The notes under the pieces: model-generated
What the model was told of the DNA's origin: nothing
The model's database searches: none
The model's input: the letters and a program-made list of their open reading frames with translations, nothing else
Translations under genes and position numbers: made by a program
Origin: JAKZVK01 sp965248255
GTDB taxonomy: Bacteria; Acidobacteriota; Terriglobia; Bryobacterales; UBA6623
DNA length: 64,000 nt
Direction: 5' to 3'
NCBI GenBank assembly: GCA_965248255.1
Contig: CBDFIW010000003.1
Coordinates: forward strand, 1,798,001 to 1,862,000
Shown: piece after piece, positions 43,155-52,521 of the stretch
How the letters are laid out: each line of letters starts with the position of its first letter
Position numbering within the stretch: the stretch's first letter is position 1

Positions 43155-46100
43155 ATGGTGCTCCAGGATCAGAATTTCGACGTTTTTGTGAGCTACAGCC
43201 ACAAAGACAAGGACTGGGTGCGCAACTGGCTGTTGCCGAAGCTCGAAAAGGCGGACGTCAGCTACTGCATTGATGATGAGCACTTCAAGTACGGCGTTCC
43301 GTCGCTCGTCAACATGGAGCGGACCGTCGAGCAGAGCCGGAAGACGCTGCTTGTGCTCAGCGAGCACTGGGTAGCGAGCGAGTACACGAACTTTGAAGAC
43401 TTGCTCGTGCGGACCGAAGACCCCATCGGCTTGCGTCAAACCTTCCTCCCCCTGAAGCTCGACGACTGTAAGCTTTCGCGCGGCCTGGGCATCTTCACGT
43501 GGGCGGATTTTCGAACCGCGGCGGACCAGGAGCGGAACATCTCCCGCGTGATCGCACAAATTCTCGAAGGCAAATCGCAGCCGACGCAGCGCCCACGCCT
43601 TCGCGACCGCTTCGTGCACCCCTACCCGCTGCCGAAGCACTTTACCGGCGCGTCGCCGAGCGGCGCGGGCTCACCGAGTGGCTGACCGCCGGCGACGACC
43701 CCATCTACGCGCTCGTGGCCATCGGCGGGATGGGCAAGTCGGCGCTGACGTGGGCCTGGGTCAAGCGCGATGTTCTCGGGCAGAGGCTTCCCGAGGCTGT
43801 TGCTGGCTCGGAGGAAGACGCCACGAAGTGCCGCGTCCCCGAGGCGGCGCGGCCCGAGGGCGTCTTCTGGTGGTCGTTCTATGAGAACCGCTCCAGCTTT
43901 TCGGGCTTTTTGCATGACGCGCTCAAGTACGTCAGCAACGACGAAGTGGACCCGGAGAAGCTGGAGAGCGACTATGACCGGGCCGTCGCCCTGCTCGATG
44001 GGTTGCAGCAGCGGCGCGTGCTGCTGGTGCTCGACGGCTTCGAGCGCGAATTGCGCGGGTACGCGAGCTTGTCGGCGGCGTACCAGGGCGACGTCGTCGA
44101 CCCGGGCGAGCGGCCACGCGAGTGCTGCGACCCGCACGCCGCCGGACTCCTGAAGGCGGCCGCGGGCCTGCTGACGGGCGACTCAGCCGGGCGGCTGCTG
44201 CTCACGAGCCGGCTCTTCCCGCGTGAGTTGGACGGGCTCGCGGGCTGCCTGCGGGGCGACTTGCTCGAGTTCACCGCGGATGACGCCGAGCACTTCTTCC
44301 GCGCCCGGGGGATTCGCGGAACGAGGGCCGAGTTCGCAGGGGCTTGGGAGCGTTACGGGCGGCATCCGCTTACAGTGAGCCTGCTGGCCGGGCAGGTTGC
44401 CGACGACCCCGACAAGCCCGGCGACGTCTCGGTGGCCAAAGACTACGACCCGGTTCCGAGCGGCAGCCGTAAAGAAGGGCACGTGCTTGAATTGGCGTAC
44501 AAGGCGCTGCCGGAGAAGGCGCGGGACCTGCTGAGCAACGTTGCGGCGTTTCGCTCGCCCGTCGAGTACAGGCTGCTGAAGGCGGCGCTGCCGGAAACGA
44601 GCGAGCGCGAGGCGAAGGCGGCGGTGAAGACTCTGCGCGAGCGCGGCATGCTGCTCCGGCAGAAGTCGAAGGACGGTGCGCGCTACGATCTGCACCCGGT
44701 GGTGCGCCAGTACGCCTACGACCGGCTGACGGACAAGGCGGGCGTCCACTCGCGCTTGCGTCGGTACTTCTCGGGTGTACCGGACGTGGACGTTCAGAAG
44801 ATCAAGAGCGTGGACGACCTACGGCCGGTCATCGAGCTGTATCACCACACCGTCCGGGCGGGGCTATACGAGGAGGCGTTCAAGCTGTACAACGATCGGC
44901 TGACGGACCGGCTCTATTTTCAGCTTGGATCCTACCAAGTTTTCGCGGAGCTGTTGGCGGCCCTGTTCCTCGATGGGGAAGGCCAGCCGCCGCGGCTCGC
45001 GTCGAAAACGGATCAGTCCTTGGTGCTGAACGACCTAAGTAGCACATATCATGTGCTTGGTCGGGCGCGGCAGGCCGCAGGCCTGCTTGGTCGGACGGCG
45101 CGCATTGATGAGGAGGAGGATTTCAAAGCGGGTCTCGCGGTAAGGCTTTCGAACCTGGGCATCGAGCAAATCAACCTGGGCGAGTTGGTCCCCGGCGAGT
45201 GCAACTGTCGCCGCAGCATCGAGCTGAGCCGGGAGCTGGAAGACAGGCACCAAGAAGCGATAGGCCATGGAGAGGTCGGGCGCGCGCTAGCGTTCCAAGC
45301 ACAGTTCGAAGAAGCGGATGGAGAACTAAGGCAGAGTCTGCGGGGCTTTGAACACCAAGGCAATGCGCAGGGCGCCGGTGTCGGTCGGTCGTTCCACGCT
45401 CAGCGGTGCCTACTGGCAGGCGAGCCGCGCGAGGCCCTCGAGGCCGCCCAACATGCACTGGCCTTTTGGAAGCACGACGCCGAAGAAGACTACCCGGTCG
45501 AGCGCGACCGCGTCCGAATCGAATGGCTTCTCGGCTGGTCTCACACCGCGCTCGCGGCTCGAGCCAAGCGCAATCGCGCATCTCACCTCACCCAAGCCGA
45601 AACCCACCTCAGCGAAGCCCTGACGCGCTGCCGCCGTATCCAACTCGTCGACCTCGAAGCTGACATCCTGCTCGCCCTGGCCCGTTGGCATCGGCTCAAG
45701 GGCGACGCCAGCGAAGCCGCCAAGCTCGCCCAAGAAGCCCTCGACATCGCCGACCGCTGCGAGTACCGCCTACAGCAGGCCGACATCCGCAACTTCCTAG
45801 CCCAACTCGCCCTCGACCGCAAAGACCGCACCGCCGCCCGCGAGCACGCCGAGATCGGTCGCGACAGCGCCCTGTGCGGCGAGCCCGCGCACAACCCCGT
45901 CCACTGCTACAAGCCCGCCCTCGACGAAGCCGATCGTTTGCTGGAGCTATGCCGGGTCGGGGGTGGCCCTCTCATCCGATACCCATGGATAAATCCATGG
46001 GCTATGATTGTGGCGCCCGATGTACGGGCGCTCGTGGGCCTGTCGCGGCACCATTCGACTATCCTTACCGGGACATCGTATGCAGTTCATGCCGGGCACA

Positions 46101-46534
46101 TGGTATACGCTTTTTGCCTCCTGAGTAGAAGATGTAAAGGTCGGTGTGCCTCAACGGATGCACGGCAAGGGCCTTCGCCAGGGCCGTTCCCGCGCCGGCG
46201 CAACCTGGCAAGGACAGCCTGGTTGCCAAGGACTCGCCTTAGGGCTGTATCGCCCCTTCCAGGGCGCCTGGCAATCATCGACGTGGACCCACGGCTGGAA
46301 GCCGTGGGCTATGATCTGGTCCACCATGTGCCGGTAAGGAGAATCTCTCGGCCCCTCCGGGGCGGACAGTCGGGATCGTCCCGCTTTGCGGGTGACCATC
46401 CTGTCATCGAATCTGGCGCGGCAGTGGCGGTTGAAATCGGCAGCGGGCGGGCGCAGGGGCCCGCCCCTACGACTTTGCGGGACGTGGCCAGCCGGGGCTT
46501 GCGGCAGGTCTCTTGCGTTAGAATGCTCGCGTGA
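43155..46534 (+). pseudogene. TIR-NB-ARC-TPR STAND protein, frameshifted near 43650
   Basis: Two overlapping frames together encode one STAND-family protein of about 1126 residues. The first (ATG 43155) is a TIR domain: FDVFVSYSHKDKDWVRNWL, YGVPSLVNMERTVEQSRKTL, LSEHWVASEYTNFEDLLV, LKLDDCKLSRGLGIFTWAD; it ends PLPKHFTGASPSG at 43685. The other frame continues RVAERRGLTEWL and has a Walker A (VAIGGMGKSALTWAW), RRVLLVLDGFER (Walker B), LLLTSRLFP (sensor), a winged-helix region and TPRs to about residue 935. Restoring one C (GGCCGCGTC for GGCGCGTC) joins them as FTGRVAERRGL. TIR-STAND proteins are bacterial immune sensors that deplete NAD after threat recognition. The last 190 residues are translated from REP palindromes and are probably not functional. 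Confidence 0.75.
45982..46470. repeat. REP-like palindromes inside the 3' end of the TIR gene
   Basis: CCCATGGA-TAAA-TCCATGGG then CTATGATT (45982-46009), CCCACGGC-TGGAA-GCCGTGGG then CTATGATC (46288-46316), and a family B unit GGGCGGGCGCAGGGGCCCGC with CCCTAC (46445-46470). They lie in the reading frame's tail, implying the original stop codon was lost or that the frame never ended before the repeats. Confidence 0.6.
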
Positions 46535-46552
46535 GTTGAGGAGGTGTCTGCG

Positions 46553-48382
46553 ATGAGATGGTCGAATCGAGTGCTTCGCGCTGCCCTGTGCCTGCTGCTA
46601 GCGGGGTCGGGACTACCGACGCCGCTCGCCGGGCAACAAGATCGGCCTGAGCGGTTCGCGCGGCGGCCCGCGACGCCGGGCGTCCACGGGTTGGTGACTT
46701 CGGGCCATCCGCTGGCGTCGATGGCGGGCATGCAGATCTTGCTCAAGGGAGGCAATGCGATCGATGCGTCGGTCGCGGTGCTCGCAACGTTGAACGTCGT
46801 AAGGCCGCAGATGTCGGGGGCGGGCGGCAACGGGTTCTTCACGATCTACGACAAGGCTTCGGGCAAGGTCTACTCGCTCGGAGCTACCGGAGCGGCGCCG
46901 CTCAAGCTCGATCCGGAAAAGATGACCCCCGAGACGCTCTATCGCGGCATTCTGGCCGGCAAGACGCCTGGGTTGTTCGGGAGCTGGGTGGCGGCTCTCG
47001 ACCGCTTCGGCACGATGAGCCTGGGCGAGGTGCTCGAACCGGCGATCGGCTACGCCGCCGACGGGCATCCGATCGAGGCGTCGGTGGTCGGGAGTATTCG
47101 TGGCCTCAAAGACATCTTCGAGCAGTACCCCTCGAGCCAAAGGGTGTTCCTGCCGAACGGCCGCATCCCGGACGCGGATTCTTGGTTCAAGATGCCCGAC
47201 CTGGCCGCGACGTTCAACAAGGTCGTCGAGGCGGAGACGAAGGCGCTAGGGAGGGGCCAGTCGCGGTCCGATGCGCTACAGGCCGCTTTCGACCGCTTCT
47301 ACAAGGGCGACATCGCGAAAGAGATGGCCCGCTTCTACAAGCAGAACAAGGGCCTGTTCACGATGAAAGACTTCCGCTCCTACGAGCCGATCTGGGCCGA
47401 GCCGGTCCACGCGAACTACCGCGGCTACGACGTGTACAGCAGCCCCTCGACTTCGCGCGGCGGGCTCGAGGTGGTGATGCAGTTGAACCTGATCGAAGGG
47501 TTCGACTTGCGGCCTCTGGGCCACAACAGTCCGAAAACGCTGCATCTGATCGCGGAGTCGATCAAGCTGGCCAAGGCCGACATCTACCACTACGTCGCCG
47601 ACCCGAAGTTCACTCAGATGCCGACCGAAGGGATGTTGTCGGAGGACTACGCCAGCCGTCGGCGAGCGAACATCCAGCCGGGTCAGGCGGGCCCTTACCT
47701 GAAGGCGGGCGCGCCACCGGGAGCGGCCCAAGCCACGGCCACTGAAAAGGCGCTCAAGGAGTCGCGGCGGCCGAGCCTCTCCGAGCGCTCCCGGGAGGGC
47801 AGCACCGATAGCTTCTCCGTCGTCGACAAGTTCGGCAATGCCGTGGCCTGCACGCCCACCCACGGCAGCGGGTTCGGTACCGGGGTGGTCGTGGGCAACA
47901 CCGGCCTTACTTTCAACAACGGCACCCGCCACGGCTCGACTTCGCCCTACCCCGACGATGTCAACTACGTCCGTGGCGGGCAGATCGCGATCCTCAACAA
48001 CTCACCGGTGATCGTCTTGAAGGACGGCAAGTTCGTGATGGCGGTCGGAACGCCCGGAGGGGAGACCATCGGGCAGACCCAGTTCCAGGTGCTTCTCAAC
48101 GTGCTTGACTTTGGCATGACGATCCAGGAAGCGATCGCCGCCCCCCGGATTGCGCTGGTCGCCGAGCCGAATTTCTACAGGGCCGGCTCCGAGATTACGG
48201 TCCGTGCCGAGGATCGGATCTCCGACGAAGTCCTCCAGGGTTTGGGAGCGCTTGGACACAAAGTCGCGGCGATCGACGGATACGCCCTGGGGAGTATGCA
48301 AGGCATTCTAGTCAACCAGAAGACGGGCACTATGGGTGCCGGCGCCGACCCGCGGCGCGTGGCCTATGCGGTCGGGTGGTAG
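46553..48382 (+). CDS. ggt: Gamma-glutamyltransferase (gamma-glutamyltranspeptidase)
   Basis: Periplasmic Ntn-hydrolase that hydrolyses glutathione and other gamma-glutamyl amides. The 609-residue precursor has a signal peptide (WSNRVLRAALCLLLAG), then the family start GLVTSGHPLASMAGMQIL, AIDASVAVLATLNVVRPQMSG and GGNGFFTIYD. The autoprocessing Thr is T418 in GSTDSFSVVDKFGNAVACT; small-subunit motifs GSGFGTGVVV, NNSPVIVLKDGKFVMAVGTPGG and PRIALVAEPNF follow. The classic TTHxSV is TDSFSV here, so the residue after the nucleophile is altered, as in many soil relatives. ATG 46553 follows TGAGGAGG with 7 nt spacing; TAGAAT at 46519 may be the -10. No partner genes are adjacent. Confidence 0.93.
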   Translation: MRWSNRVLRAALCLLLAGSGLPTPLAGQQDRPERFARRPATPGVHGLVTSGHPLASMAGMQILLKGGNAIDASVAVLATLNVVRPQMSGAGGNGFFTIYDKASGKVYSLGATGAAPLKLDPEKMTPETLYRGILAGKTPGLFGSWVAALDRFGTMSLGEVLEPAIGYAADGHPIEASVVGSIRGLKDIFEQYPSSQRVFLPNGRIPDADSWFKMPDLAATFNKVVEAETKALGRGQSRSDALQAAFDRFYKGDIAKEMARFYKQNKGLFTMKDFRSYEPIWAEPVHANYRGYDVYSSPSTSRGGLEVVMQLNLIEGFDLRPLGHNSPKTLHLIAESIKLAKADIYHYVADPKFTQMPTEGMLSEDYASRRRANIQPGQAGPYLKAGAPPGAAQATATEKALKESRRPSLSERSREGSTDSFSVVDKFGNAVACTPTHGSGFGTGVVVGNTGLTFNNGTRHGSTSPYPDDVNYVRGGQIAILNNSPVIVLKDGKFVMAVGTPGGETIGQTQFQVLLNVLDFGMTIQEAIAAPRIALVAEPNFYRAGSEITVRAEDRISDEVLQGLGALGHKVAAIDGYALGSMQGILVNQKTGTMGAGADPRRVAYAVGW

Positions 48383-48401
48383 GACCTGACACCGATTCCG
48401 C

Positions 48402-48659
48402 TCATTTGTCGAACAGGCGCCACGTTAGGGTCATGCCCTCGTCGTGGGGTAGACCCAGTTGGTCGTATATGTTGGGGATCTCCGACCAAATTGCGTCTGC
48501 CGAGAACGCAGGAGCTTTGCCTCCCAGCTCGCGGACCCGGTTCTCGGCCGTCATCGCCGCAGTGGCGTTCGAGATCAGCGACGACGCCAACAGCACCCGC
48601 GACGCCATACGTAGCTCGCGCAAAACTTCCTTGAGCGTTTGGTCTTCCTCCTTCTTCAT
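48402..48659 (-). CDS. Small helical protein (85 aa) of the RHH-linked cluster
   Basis: An 85-residue soluble protein: a charged N-terminus (MKKEEDQTLKEVLRELRMAS), a helical centre (RVLLASSLISNATAAMTAEN) and a C-terminal IWSEIPNIYDQLGLPHDEG stretch. GAGGAGAACGC lies 1-11 nt before the ATG, a good ribosome site. It is downstream of the 78-residue gene on the same strand, 66 nt away, so the two form a small operon opposite the ribbon-helix-helix gene. Family unknown. Confidence 0.6.
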   Translation of the reverse strand: MKKEEDQTLKEVLRELRMASRVLLASSLISNATAAMTAENRVRELGGKAPAFSADAIWSEIPNIYDQLGLPHDEGMTLTWRLFDK

Positions 48660-48725
48660 TGCGTTCTCCTCGAGTCGCGCCCGCTTCGGCGGTGTGACGT
48701 CATTGGGCCGGAGCAGGGCCGCGAG

Positions 48726-48962
48726 TCATTCAACGCTCTCTTCCAAGGGCTCCGCTCGAGGTGGCAGCCACGGAAGAAGATCTCCGTATTCCCGCTCGAG
48801 CCTTCGAACTTCCGACATGTCGTCAGCCTGCTTCTGATCGGTGGCCTGCACAATGTGAGCGAGGGTACGGGCCACAATCCGTCGTTTGCGCTCTTCGATC
48901 TCCGGGTGGGGATCGACTGCATCCAGCACGCGCCATGCCTGATACTCGATGTCGCAGTTCAT
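48726..48962 (-). CDS. Small acidic helical protein (78 aa) of the RHH-linked cluster
   Basis: A 78-residue protein (MNCDIEYQAWRVLDAVDPHP to RAEPLEESVE), helical, acidic, with an N-terminal Cys-Asp pair. AAAGGAGAAACGC precedes the ATG. It is the first gene leftward from the 56-bp dyad at 49013-49068 and is divergent from the RHH gene. Function unknown; a small acidic protein beside an RHH gene recalls toxin-antitoxin or regulator-partner modules but this is unproven. Confidence 0.6.
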   Translation of the reverse strand: MNCDIEYQAWRVLDAVDPHPEIEERKRRIVARTLAHIVQATDQKQADDMSEVRRLEREYGDLLPWLPPRAEPLEESVE

Positions 48963-49012
48963 GCGTTTCTCCTTTCGGGGTCCTGGCCGATGCCACTTCC
49001 TAGCTGGGTTGT

Positions 49013-49068
49013 GCCATAGTGTCTTTGTACCTTGACCCTTAGGGTCAAGGACGTAAAGACATTATGGC
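49013..49068. promoter_or_regulatory. 56-bp dyad operator between divergent small genes
   Basis: Outer arms GCCATAGTGTCTTT (49013-49026) and AAAGACATTATGGC (49055-49068) pair at 13 of 14 positions; the centre is a perfect 21-bp dyad with arms CCTTGACCCT and AGGGTCAAGG around T (49030-49050). The sequence can serve as promoter/operator for both divergent transcripts (each side offers TTGACC and AAAGAC-containing elements). Such an extended dyad next to a ribbon-helix-helix gene suggests autoregulation by that protein. Confidence 0.65.
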
Positions 49069-49079
49069 TCCATGGGGTC

Positions 49080-49451
49080 ATGATGTCAAGGGAGAGTTTT
49101 GTAACGCTCGTCATGCCTGAGGAAATCAAGGACAGAAAGATCGCCTATCGAGCCTCGGAGGAGTTTCGTCGCCGATTGCAGATCGCGGCCATCGAGCGCG
49201 GGGTGAAGGTTCAAGGCCTGATCGACGCGGCCCTGGAGCAATACTTGGCTGCGCAGCGCGACCGGGGTACTGTCGAGAATCGAGAAGCTGGTCCTTTTGG
49301 TGTGCTGGCGGCTGCCGAACGGAAGTTTCTGGCGGAGATGCTCGGCTTCTACCGTAACGCGGATCCGGCATCGATCAAGCTGGTGCGGCAGCATGCGGCC
49401 GCGATCGCTGAACTGAAGGCGTCTAGGGGCTCGATGCGCCGGATCGGCTAG
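49080..49451 (+). CDS. Ribbon-helix-helix (RHH) regulator, 123 aa
   Basis: Starts MMSRESFVTLVMPEEIKDRK at 49080 (two adjacent ATGs; 49083 is equally possible). The N-terminal 55 residues form an RHH fold: IAYRASEEFRRRLQIAAIER, then GVKVQGLIDAALEQYLAAQ. The C-terminal 60 residues (AAERKFLAEMLGFYRNADPA, SIKLVRQHAAAIAEL) are helical and form a second domain, perhaps for oligomerisation or partner binding. It lies next to the 56-bp dyad, which could be its operator; many RHH repressors bind such inverted repeats. It may control the two small genes transcribed away from it. No toxin-type neighbour is recognised. Confidence 0.7.
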   Translation: MMSRESFVTLVMPEEIKDRKIAYRASEEFRRRLQIAAIERGVKVQGLIDAALEQYLAAQRDRGTVENREAGPFGVLAAAERKFLAEMLGFYRNADPASIKLVRQHAAAIAELKASRGSMRRIG

Positions 49452-49617
49452 CACTGGAAGTTGAGGCCAGCTGCCGTAGGCCCGGGCCACCCGACGCGCC
49501 TTGTACGCCCCCTTTGCGCGACCTGACCAAAAAGACCACTAGGCGGCGGAATTCCCCCGCGGTTTTCAGGTGATTCGGCTATAAAGTTTTGAGCGGTATC
49601 CGCCGAACAGTGCCCGT

Positions 49618-49917
49618 ATGAAACTGATTGTCATGGGCGGAAGCGACCGCGAGCCGGTCACGGCCGACGACCTACGGATGGTCCTCACCTACTGCAACCA
49701 GGTACGGCAGATCGAAGATCTGCTGGCGGCCCACGCGGAAAGTGTTATTGCGCGCCTGGCGAACGGGGCGGAGGTCCAGATGAGCCTGCACGACGTCGAG
49801 CTCCGTGAGTTCAGGTCAGGAAGCGTCAAACACCAGGTGCTGAGCATCGACGGTGCTGAGAGGTATCGGCGTGTGAGCGGTGGGGTGAGGCAAATTAGCC
49901 GGGCCGTCCGGGCTTAA
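49618..49917 (+). CDS. Unknown small protein (99 aa)
   Basis: A 99-residue soluble protein (MKLIVMGGSDREPVTADDLR to SGGVRQISRAVRA) with alternating beta and helical predicted elements and a basic C-terminus. TATAAA (49580-49585) lies 33 nt upstream and may be a -10. It follows the RHH gene by 167 nt and could belong to the same small-gene cluster, but spacing suggests its own promoter. No family recognised. Confidence 0.55.
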   Translation: MKLIVMGGSDREPVTADDLRMVLTYCNQVRQIEDLLAAHAESVIARLANGAEVQMSLHDVELREFRSGSVKHQVLSIDGAERYRRVSGGVRQISRAVRA

Positions 49918-49952
49918 CCTATCCTTTCTCCCCGCGGCGTGTATGGGCAGGC

Positions 49953-49976
49953 GGGCACGGCATGCCGTGCCCCTAC
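49953..49976. repeat. Family B palindrome
   Basis: GGGCACGGCATGCCGTGCCC (20-bp perfect palindrome) then CTAC, in the intergenic gap before the PQQ dehydrogenase. Same family as 34508-34531. Confidence 0.6.
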
Positions 49977-50016
49977 TGTCCGTGGGAGGCCTCCGGCTCG
50001 GCTCGGCCCTGTCTTG

Positions 50017-51630
50017 TTAACGCTCGGACTCAAACAATCCGAACGTGAAGACGTCCGACTCGGCGGCGATGGTGACGTACTGCTTGCCGTCGATCATCCA
50101 GGTGGTGGGCGACGCGTAGAGAGTGTGGCCCGTGTTGAAGTGCCATAGGTCTTCGCCGGTTTTGGCGTCGAAGGCGATGGGGTTCCCGTCGTCATCGGCG
50201 CTGAAGACAAGGCCGCCCGCGGTCGAGACCGTTCCTCCCCACATAACTGCCGGTCCGGGCATGGGGTACTGCCACGCGATCTCTCCGGTCGCCGGTTCAA
50301 TGGCCCGCATAAAGAACTCGCCGGGCTCGGCGGGAATGCGCTGTCCACCGGTGCCGCGAAAGCCGCTGTCGGGCACGGGCTCTTTCGCCGAACCCGAATA
50401 GATGTCGCATTGTTCGAGTGTGACAACGTAGAGCAGGCCGGTGCCGGGGTGGAAGGTAGGGGACATCCAGTTGCTGGCGCCGCGTACCGAGGGGCAGACC
50501 TTGATGCCGCCCGGAGTAGGCTCCATGCCCGGTACGAAGATCGGGCGGCCGTTTTTGTCAACGCCTGTGGCCCAGGTCAGCCGATCGACGAAAGGCGTCG
50601 CCCGCAGGAACTCGCCGGTGACGCGGTCGAGGAGGTAGAAGAAGCCGTTGCGATTGGCCTGCAGCATGAGCTTGCGCATGCGGCCCTTGAACTCGAGATC
50701 GACGAGCACGGGGGTTTCGTTGGCGTCCCAGTCCCAGACGTCGTGCGGCGTGAACTGGAAGTACCATTTCATCTCACCTGTGTCGGCGTCGAGGGCGAGG
50801 ACGCTGTCGGAATAGAGGTTGTCGCCCATGCGACGGTCGCCGTAGAAATCGGGCCAAGGGTTGCCGGTGGGCCAATAGATGAGGTTCAGCTCGGGGTCGA
50901 ACGATCCGGTGGTCCAGGTGGGCGCGCCGCTCCATTTCGACGGGAAGCCGCCCCAGGTTTCTGAACCGGGCTCACCTTCGGACGGTACGGTCCACGTGCG
51001 CCACAGCTCTTCGCCGGTGGTGGCATCGATCGCCGCCACGAATCCGCGCTGGCCGGATCCGCCTCCGCCGACACCGACGAGGATCTGGTTCTTCACGGCG
51101 AGCGGCGCGACCGAGGAGTGATAGCCCTCTTCTGTCTTGGCGAACTCGGTGTCCCACAGCAATGCACCGGTGATTCGATGCAGGGCCACGAGATGGGCGT
51201 CACTGGTGACCAGAAAGACGCGGTCGCCCAGCAACGCGACGCCTCGATTCGCCCGCTGCCGCTTGACGCCCTCGGCGAAATATGCCCAAAGTCTTCGGCC
51301 GGTGCGGGCGTCGACCGCGTGCAGCTCGTTGGTGTTGGTGACGTACATGATGCCGTCATGCACCAACGGGCTGGTTTCAAGACGGTGGGCGCCCCGGAAG
51401 TGGTAAACCCACTTCGGCACGAGTGCGCTGACGGTCTCAAGATTGATCTGGTCGAGCGGGCTGTGCCGCTGCGAGGCGTAGTCGCCGGCGTACGTGAGCC
51501 ACTCTTGGCCCGGCCCCTTGAGAATGTCTTCGTAGCGGACCTGCGCGGCCAGGGGGAGCGCGAGGAGAATGGTGATCACGATGCAGCCGGGGAGTGCCGC
51601 TTGGCTTCTTTGTCCGAAGACACCACTCAT
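50017..51630 (-). CDS. PQQ-dependent alcohol/glucose dehydrogenase (quinoprotein)
   Basis: A 537-residue periplasmic quinoprotein with an eight-bladed propeller. Signal/anchor CIVITILLALPLAAQ; PQQ blades with tryptophan-docking repeats: GDYASQRHSPLDQINLETVS, PKWVYHFRGAHRLETSPLVH, AVDARTGRRLWAY, ALDADTGEMKWYFQFTPHDV (typical WDWDANETPVL), NRNGFFYLLDRVTGEFL, and final WMIDGKQYVTIAAESDVF. ATG 51630 overlaps the stop of the cytochrome gene (51627) in an ATGA, so the two are translationally coupled. Electron acceptor is most likely that cytochrome. The alcohol or sugar substrate is not determined. Confidence 0.93.
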   Translation of the reverse strand: MSGVFGQRSQAALPGCIVITILLALPLAAQVRYEDILKGPGQEWLTYAGDYASQRHSPLDQINLETVSALVPKWVYHFRGAHRLETSPLVHDGIMYVTNTNELHAVDARTGRRLWAYFAEGVKRQRANRGVALLGDRVFLVTSDAHLVALHRITGALLWDTEFAKTEEGYHSSVAPLAVKNQILVGVGGGGSGQRGFVAAIDATTGEELWRTWTVPSEGEPGSETWGGFPSKWSGAPTWTTGSFDPELNLIYWPTGNPWPDFYGDRRMGDNLYSDSVLALDADTGEMKWYFQFTPHDVWDWDANETPVLVDLEFKGRMRKLMLQANRNGFFYLLDRVTGEFLRATPFVDRLTWATGVDKNGRPIFVPGMEPTPGGIKVCPSVRGASNWMSPTFHPGTGLLYVVTLEQCDIYSGSAKEPVPDSGFRGTGGQRIPAEPGEFFMRAIEPATGEIAWQYPMPGPAVMWGGTVSTAGGLVFSADDDGNPIAFDAKTGEDLWHFNTGHTLYASPTTWMIDGKQYVTIAAESDVFTFGLFESER

Positions 51631-52446
51631 TCCACGGGACCCCCACGAATTGACTGGCGGCTCAGAAACGCCACCAAGTTGCGGACCTGGTCTTCGGTGA
51701 GCGTCTGGGAGTAGTTCGCGGGCATCAATGATTCCTTGCTCGCTACGACTCTCGTCAGATCCCGCCTGTTGAGAAAATGCAGCCGGCCTTCGCTGTCGAG
51801 AAGACGAAGCGAATAGTTGGTCTCGAGTTTGGCCACACCCTTGACTCTCTGGCCGTCCTTTTTGGTGGCCTCCACCGCGCCGAATCCATCCGCGACGCGT
51901 GCATTGGGATCGAGGATCGCCTCTTTCAAATGGTCGACCCGGCGCAGGACGCCGATGTCGGTGAGATCGGGCCCCAGTGCGCCGCCCCGACCGCGGATCG
52001 CGTGGCAGTTCGAGCAGCCGGCGTCACCCCAGAATACCTTCCGGCCAGACTCGGCATCGCCCGGCACGTTCGCCTCGATCGCCGAGGCGTTGAGACGACG
52101 CACGAAGACCGTCACCTGCCAGGCCTGATCGTCAGAGAGACGACGGCGGCATATCGGTGGCGCGAAGGCCGTTCTTGATGACGTCGAAGAGCTGTTCGTC
52201 GGTGGCCCTGCGCACTTGCCGGCCGTTGACCAGACTGGGGCCTCGTCCTCCTTCGCCCGTCGGTCCGTGGCAGGGGCTGCAGGTCTCGACGAAAAGCCGC
52301 CGTCCGGCCTCGACCGCAGACGCGTCCGAGGCGTAGGGGTTTTCTGTCTCGTTCATCCCGGGACGAGACTGGGCGGACAGCCCAACGGCCGCGGCGAATA
52401 GCAGAACAAGAAGCCCCACCGACGCCACTACGATACCAGAAGCCAC
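51627..52446 (-). pseudogene. Exported dihaem cytochrome c, frameshifted at a CT repeat
   Basis: The first frame (ATG 52446) has a signal-anchor (VVASVGLLVLLFAAAVGLSA) and a haem site CSPCH; it stops at 52132 after MPPSSL. The second frame, readable upstream as SDDQAWQVTVFVRRL, holds the second haem site CSNCH (GDAGCSNCHAIRGRGG) and ends at 51627. Restoring two bases (or removing one) in the TCTCTCT run at about 52135-52142 joins the domains into one 272-273 residue dihaem cytochrome with the expected junction. It would pass electrons from the PQQ dehydrogenase, whose start it overlaps. Confidence 0.8.
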
Positions 52447-52521
52447 CGGCGCACCCGGATCAGACGGTGTTCGTGGCTCGAGAGGCTTGCTTCGGAAAAA
52501 ACGGGAAGTCCAGCCGGCTTG

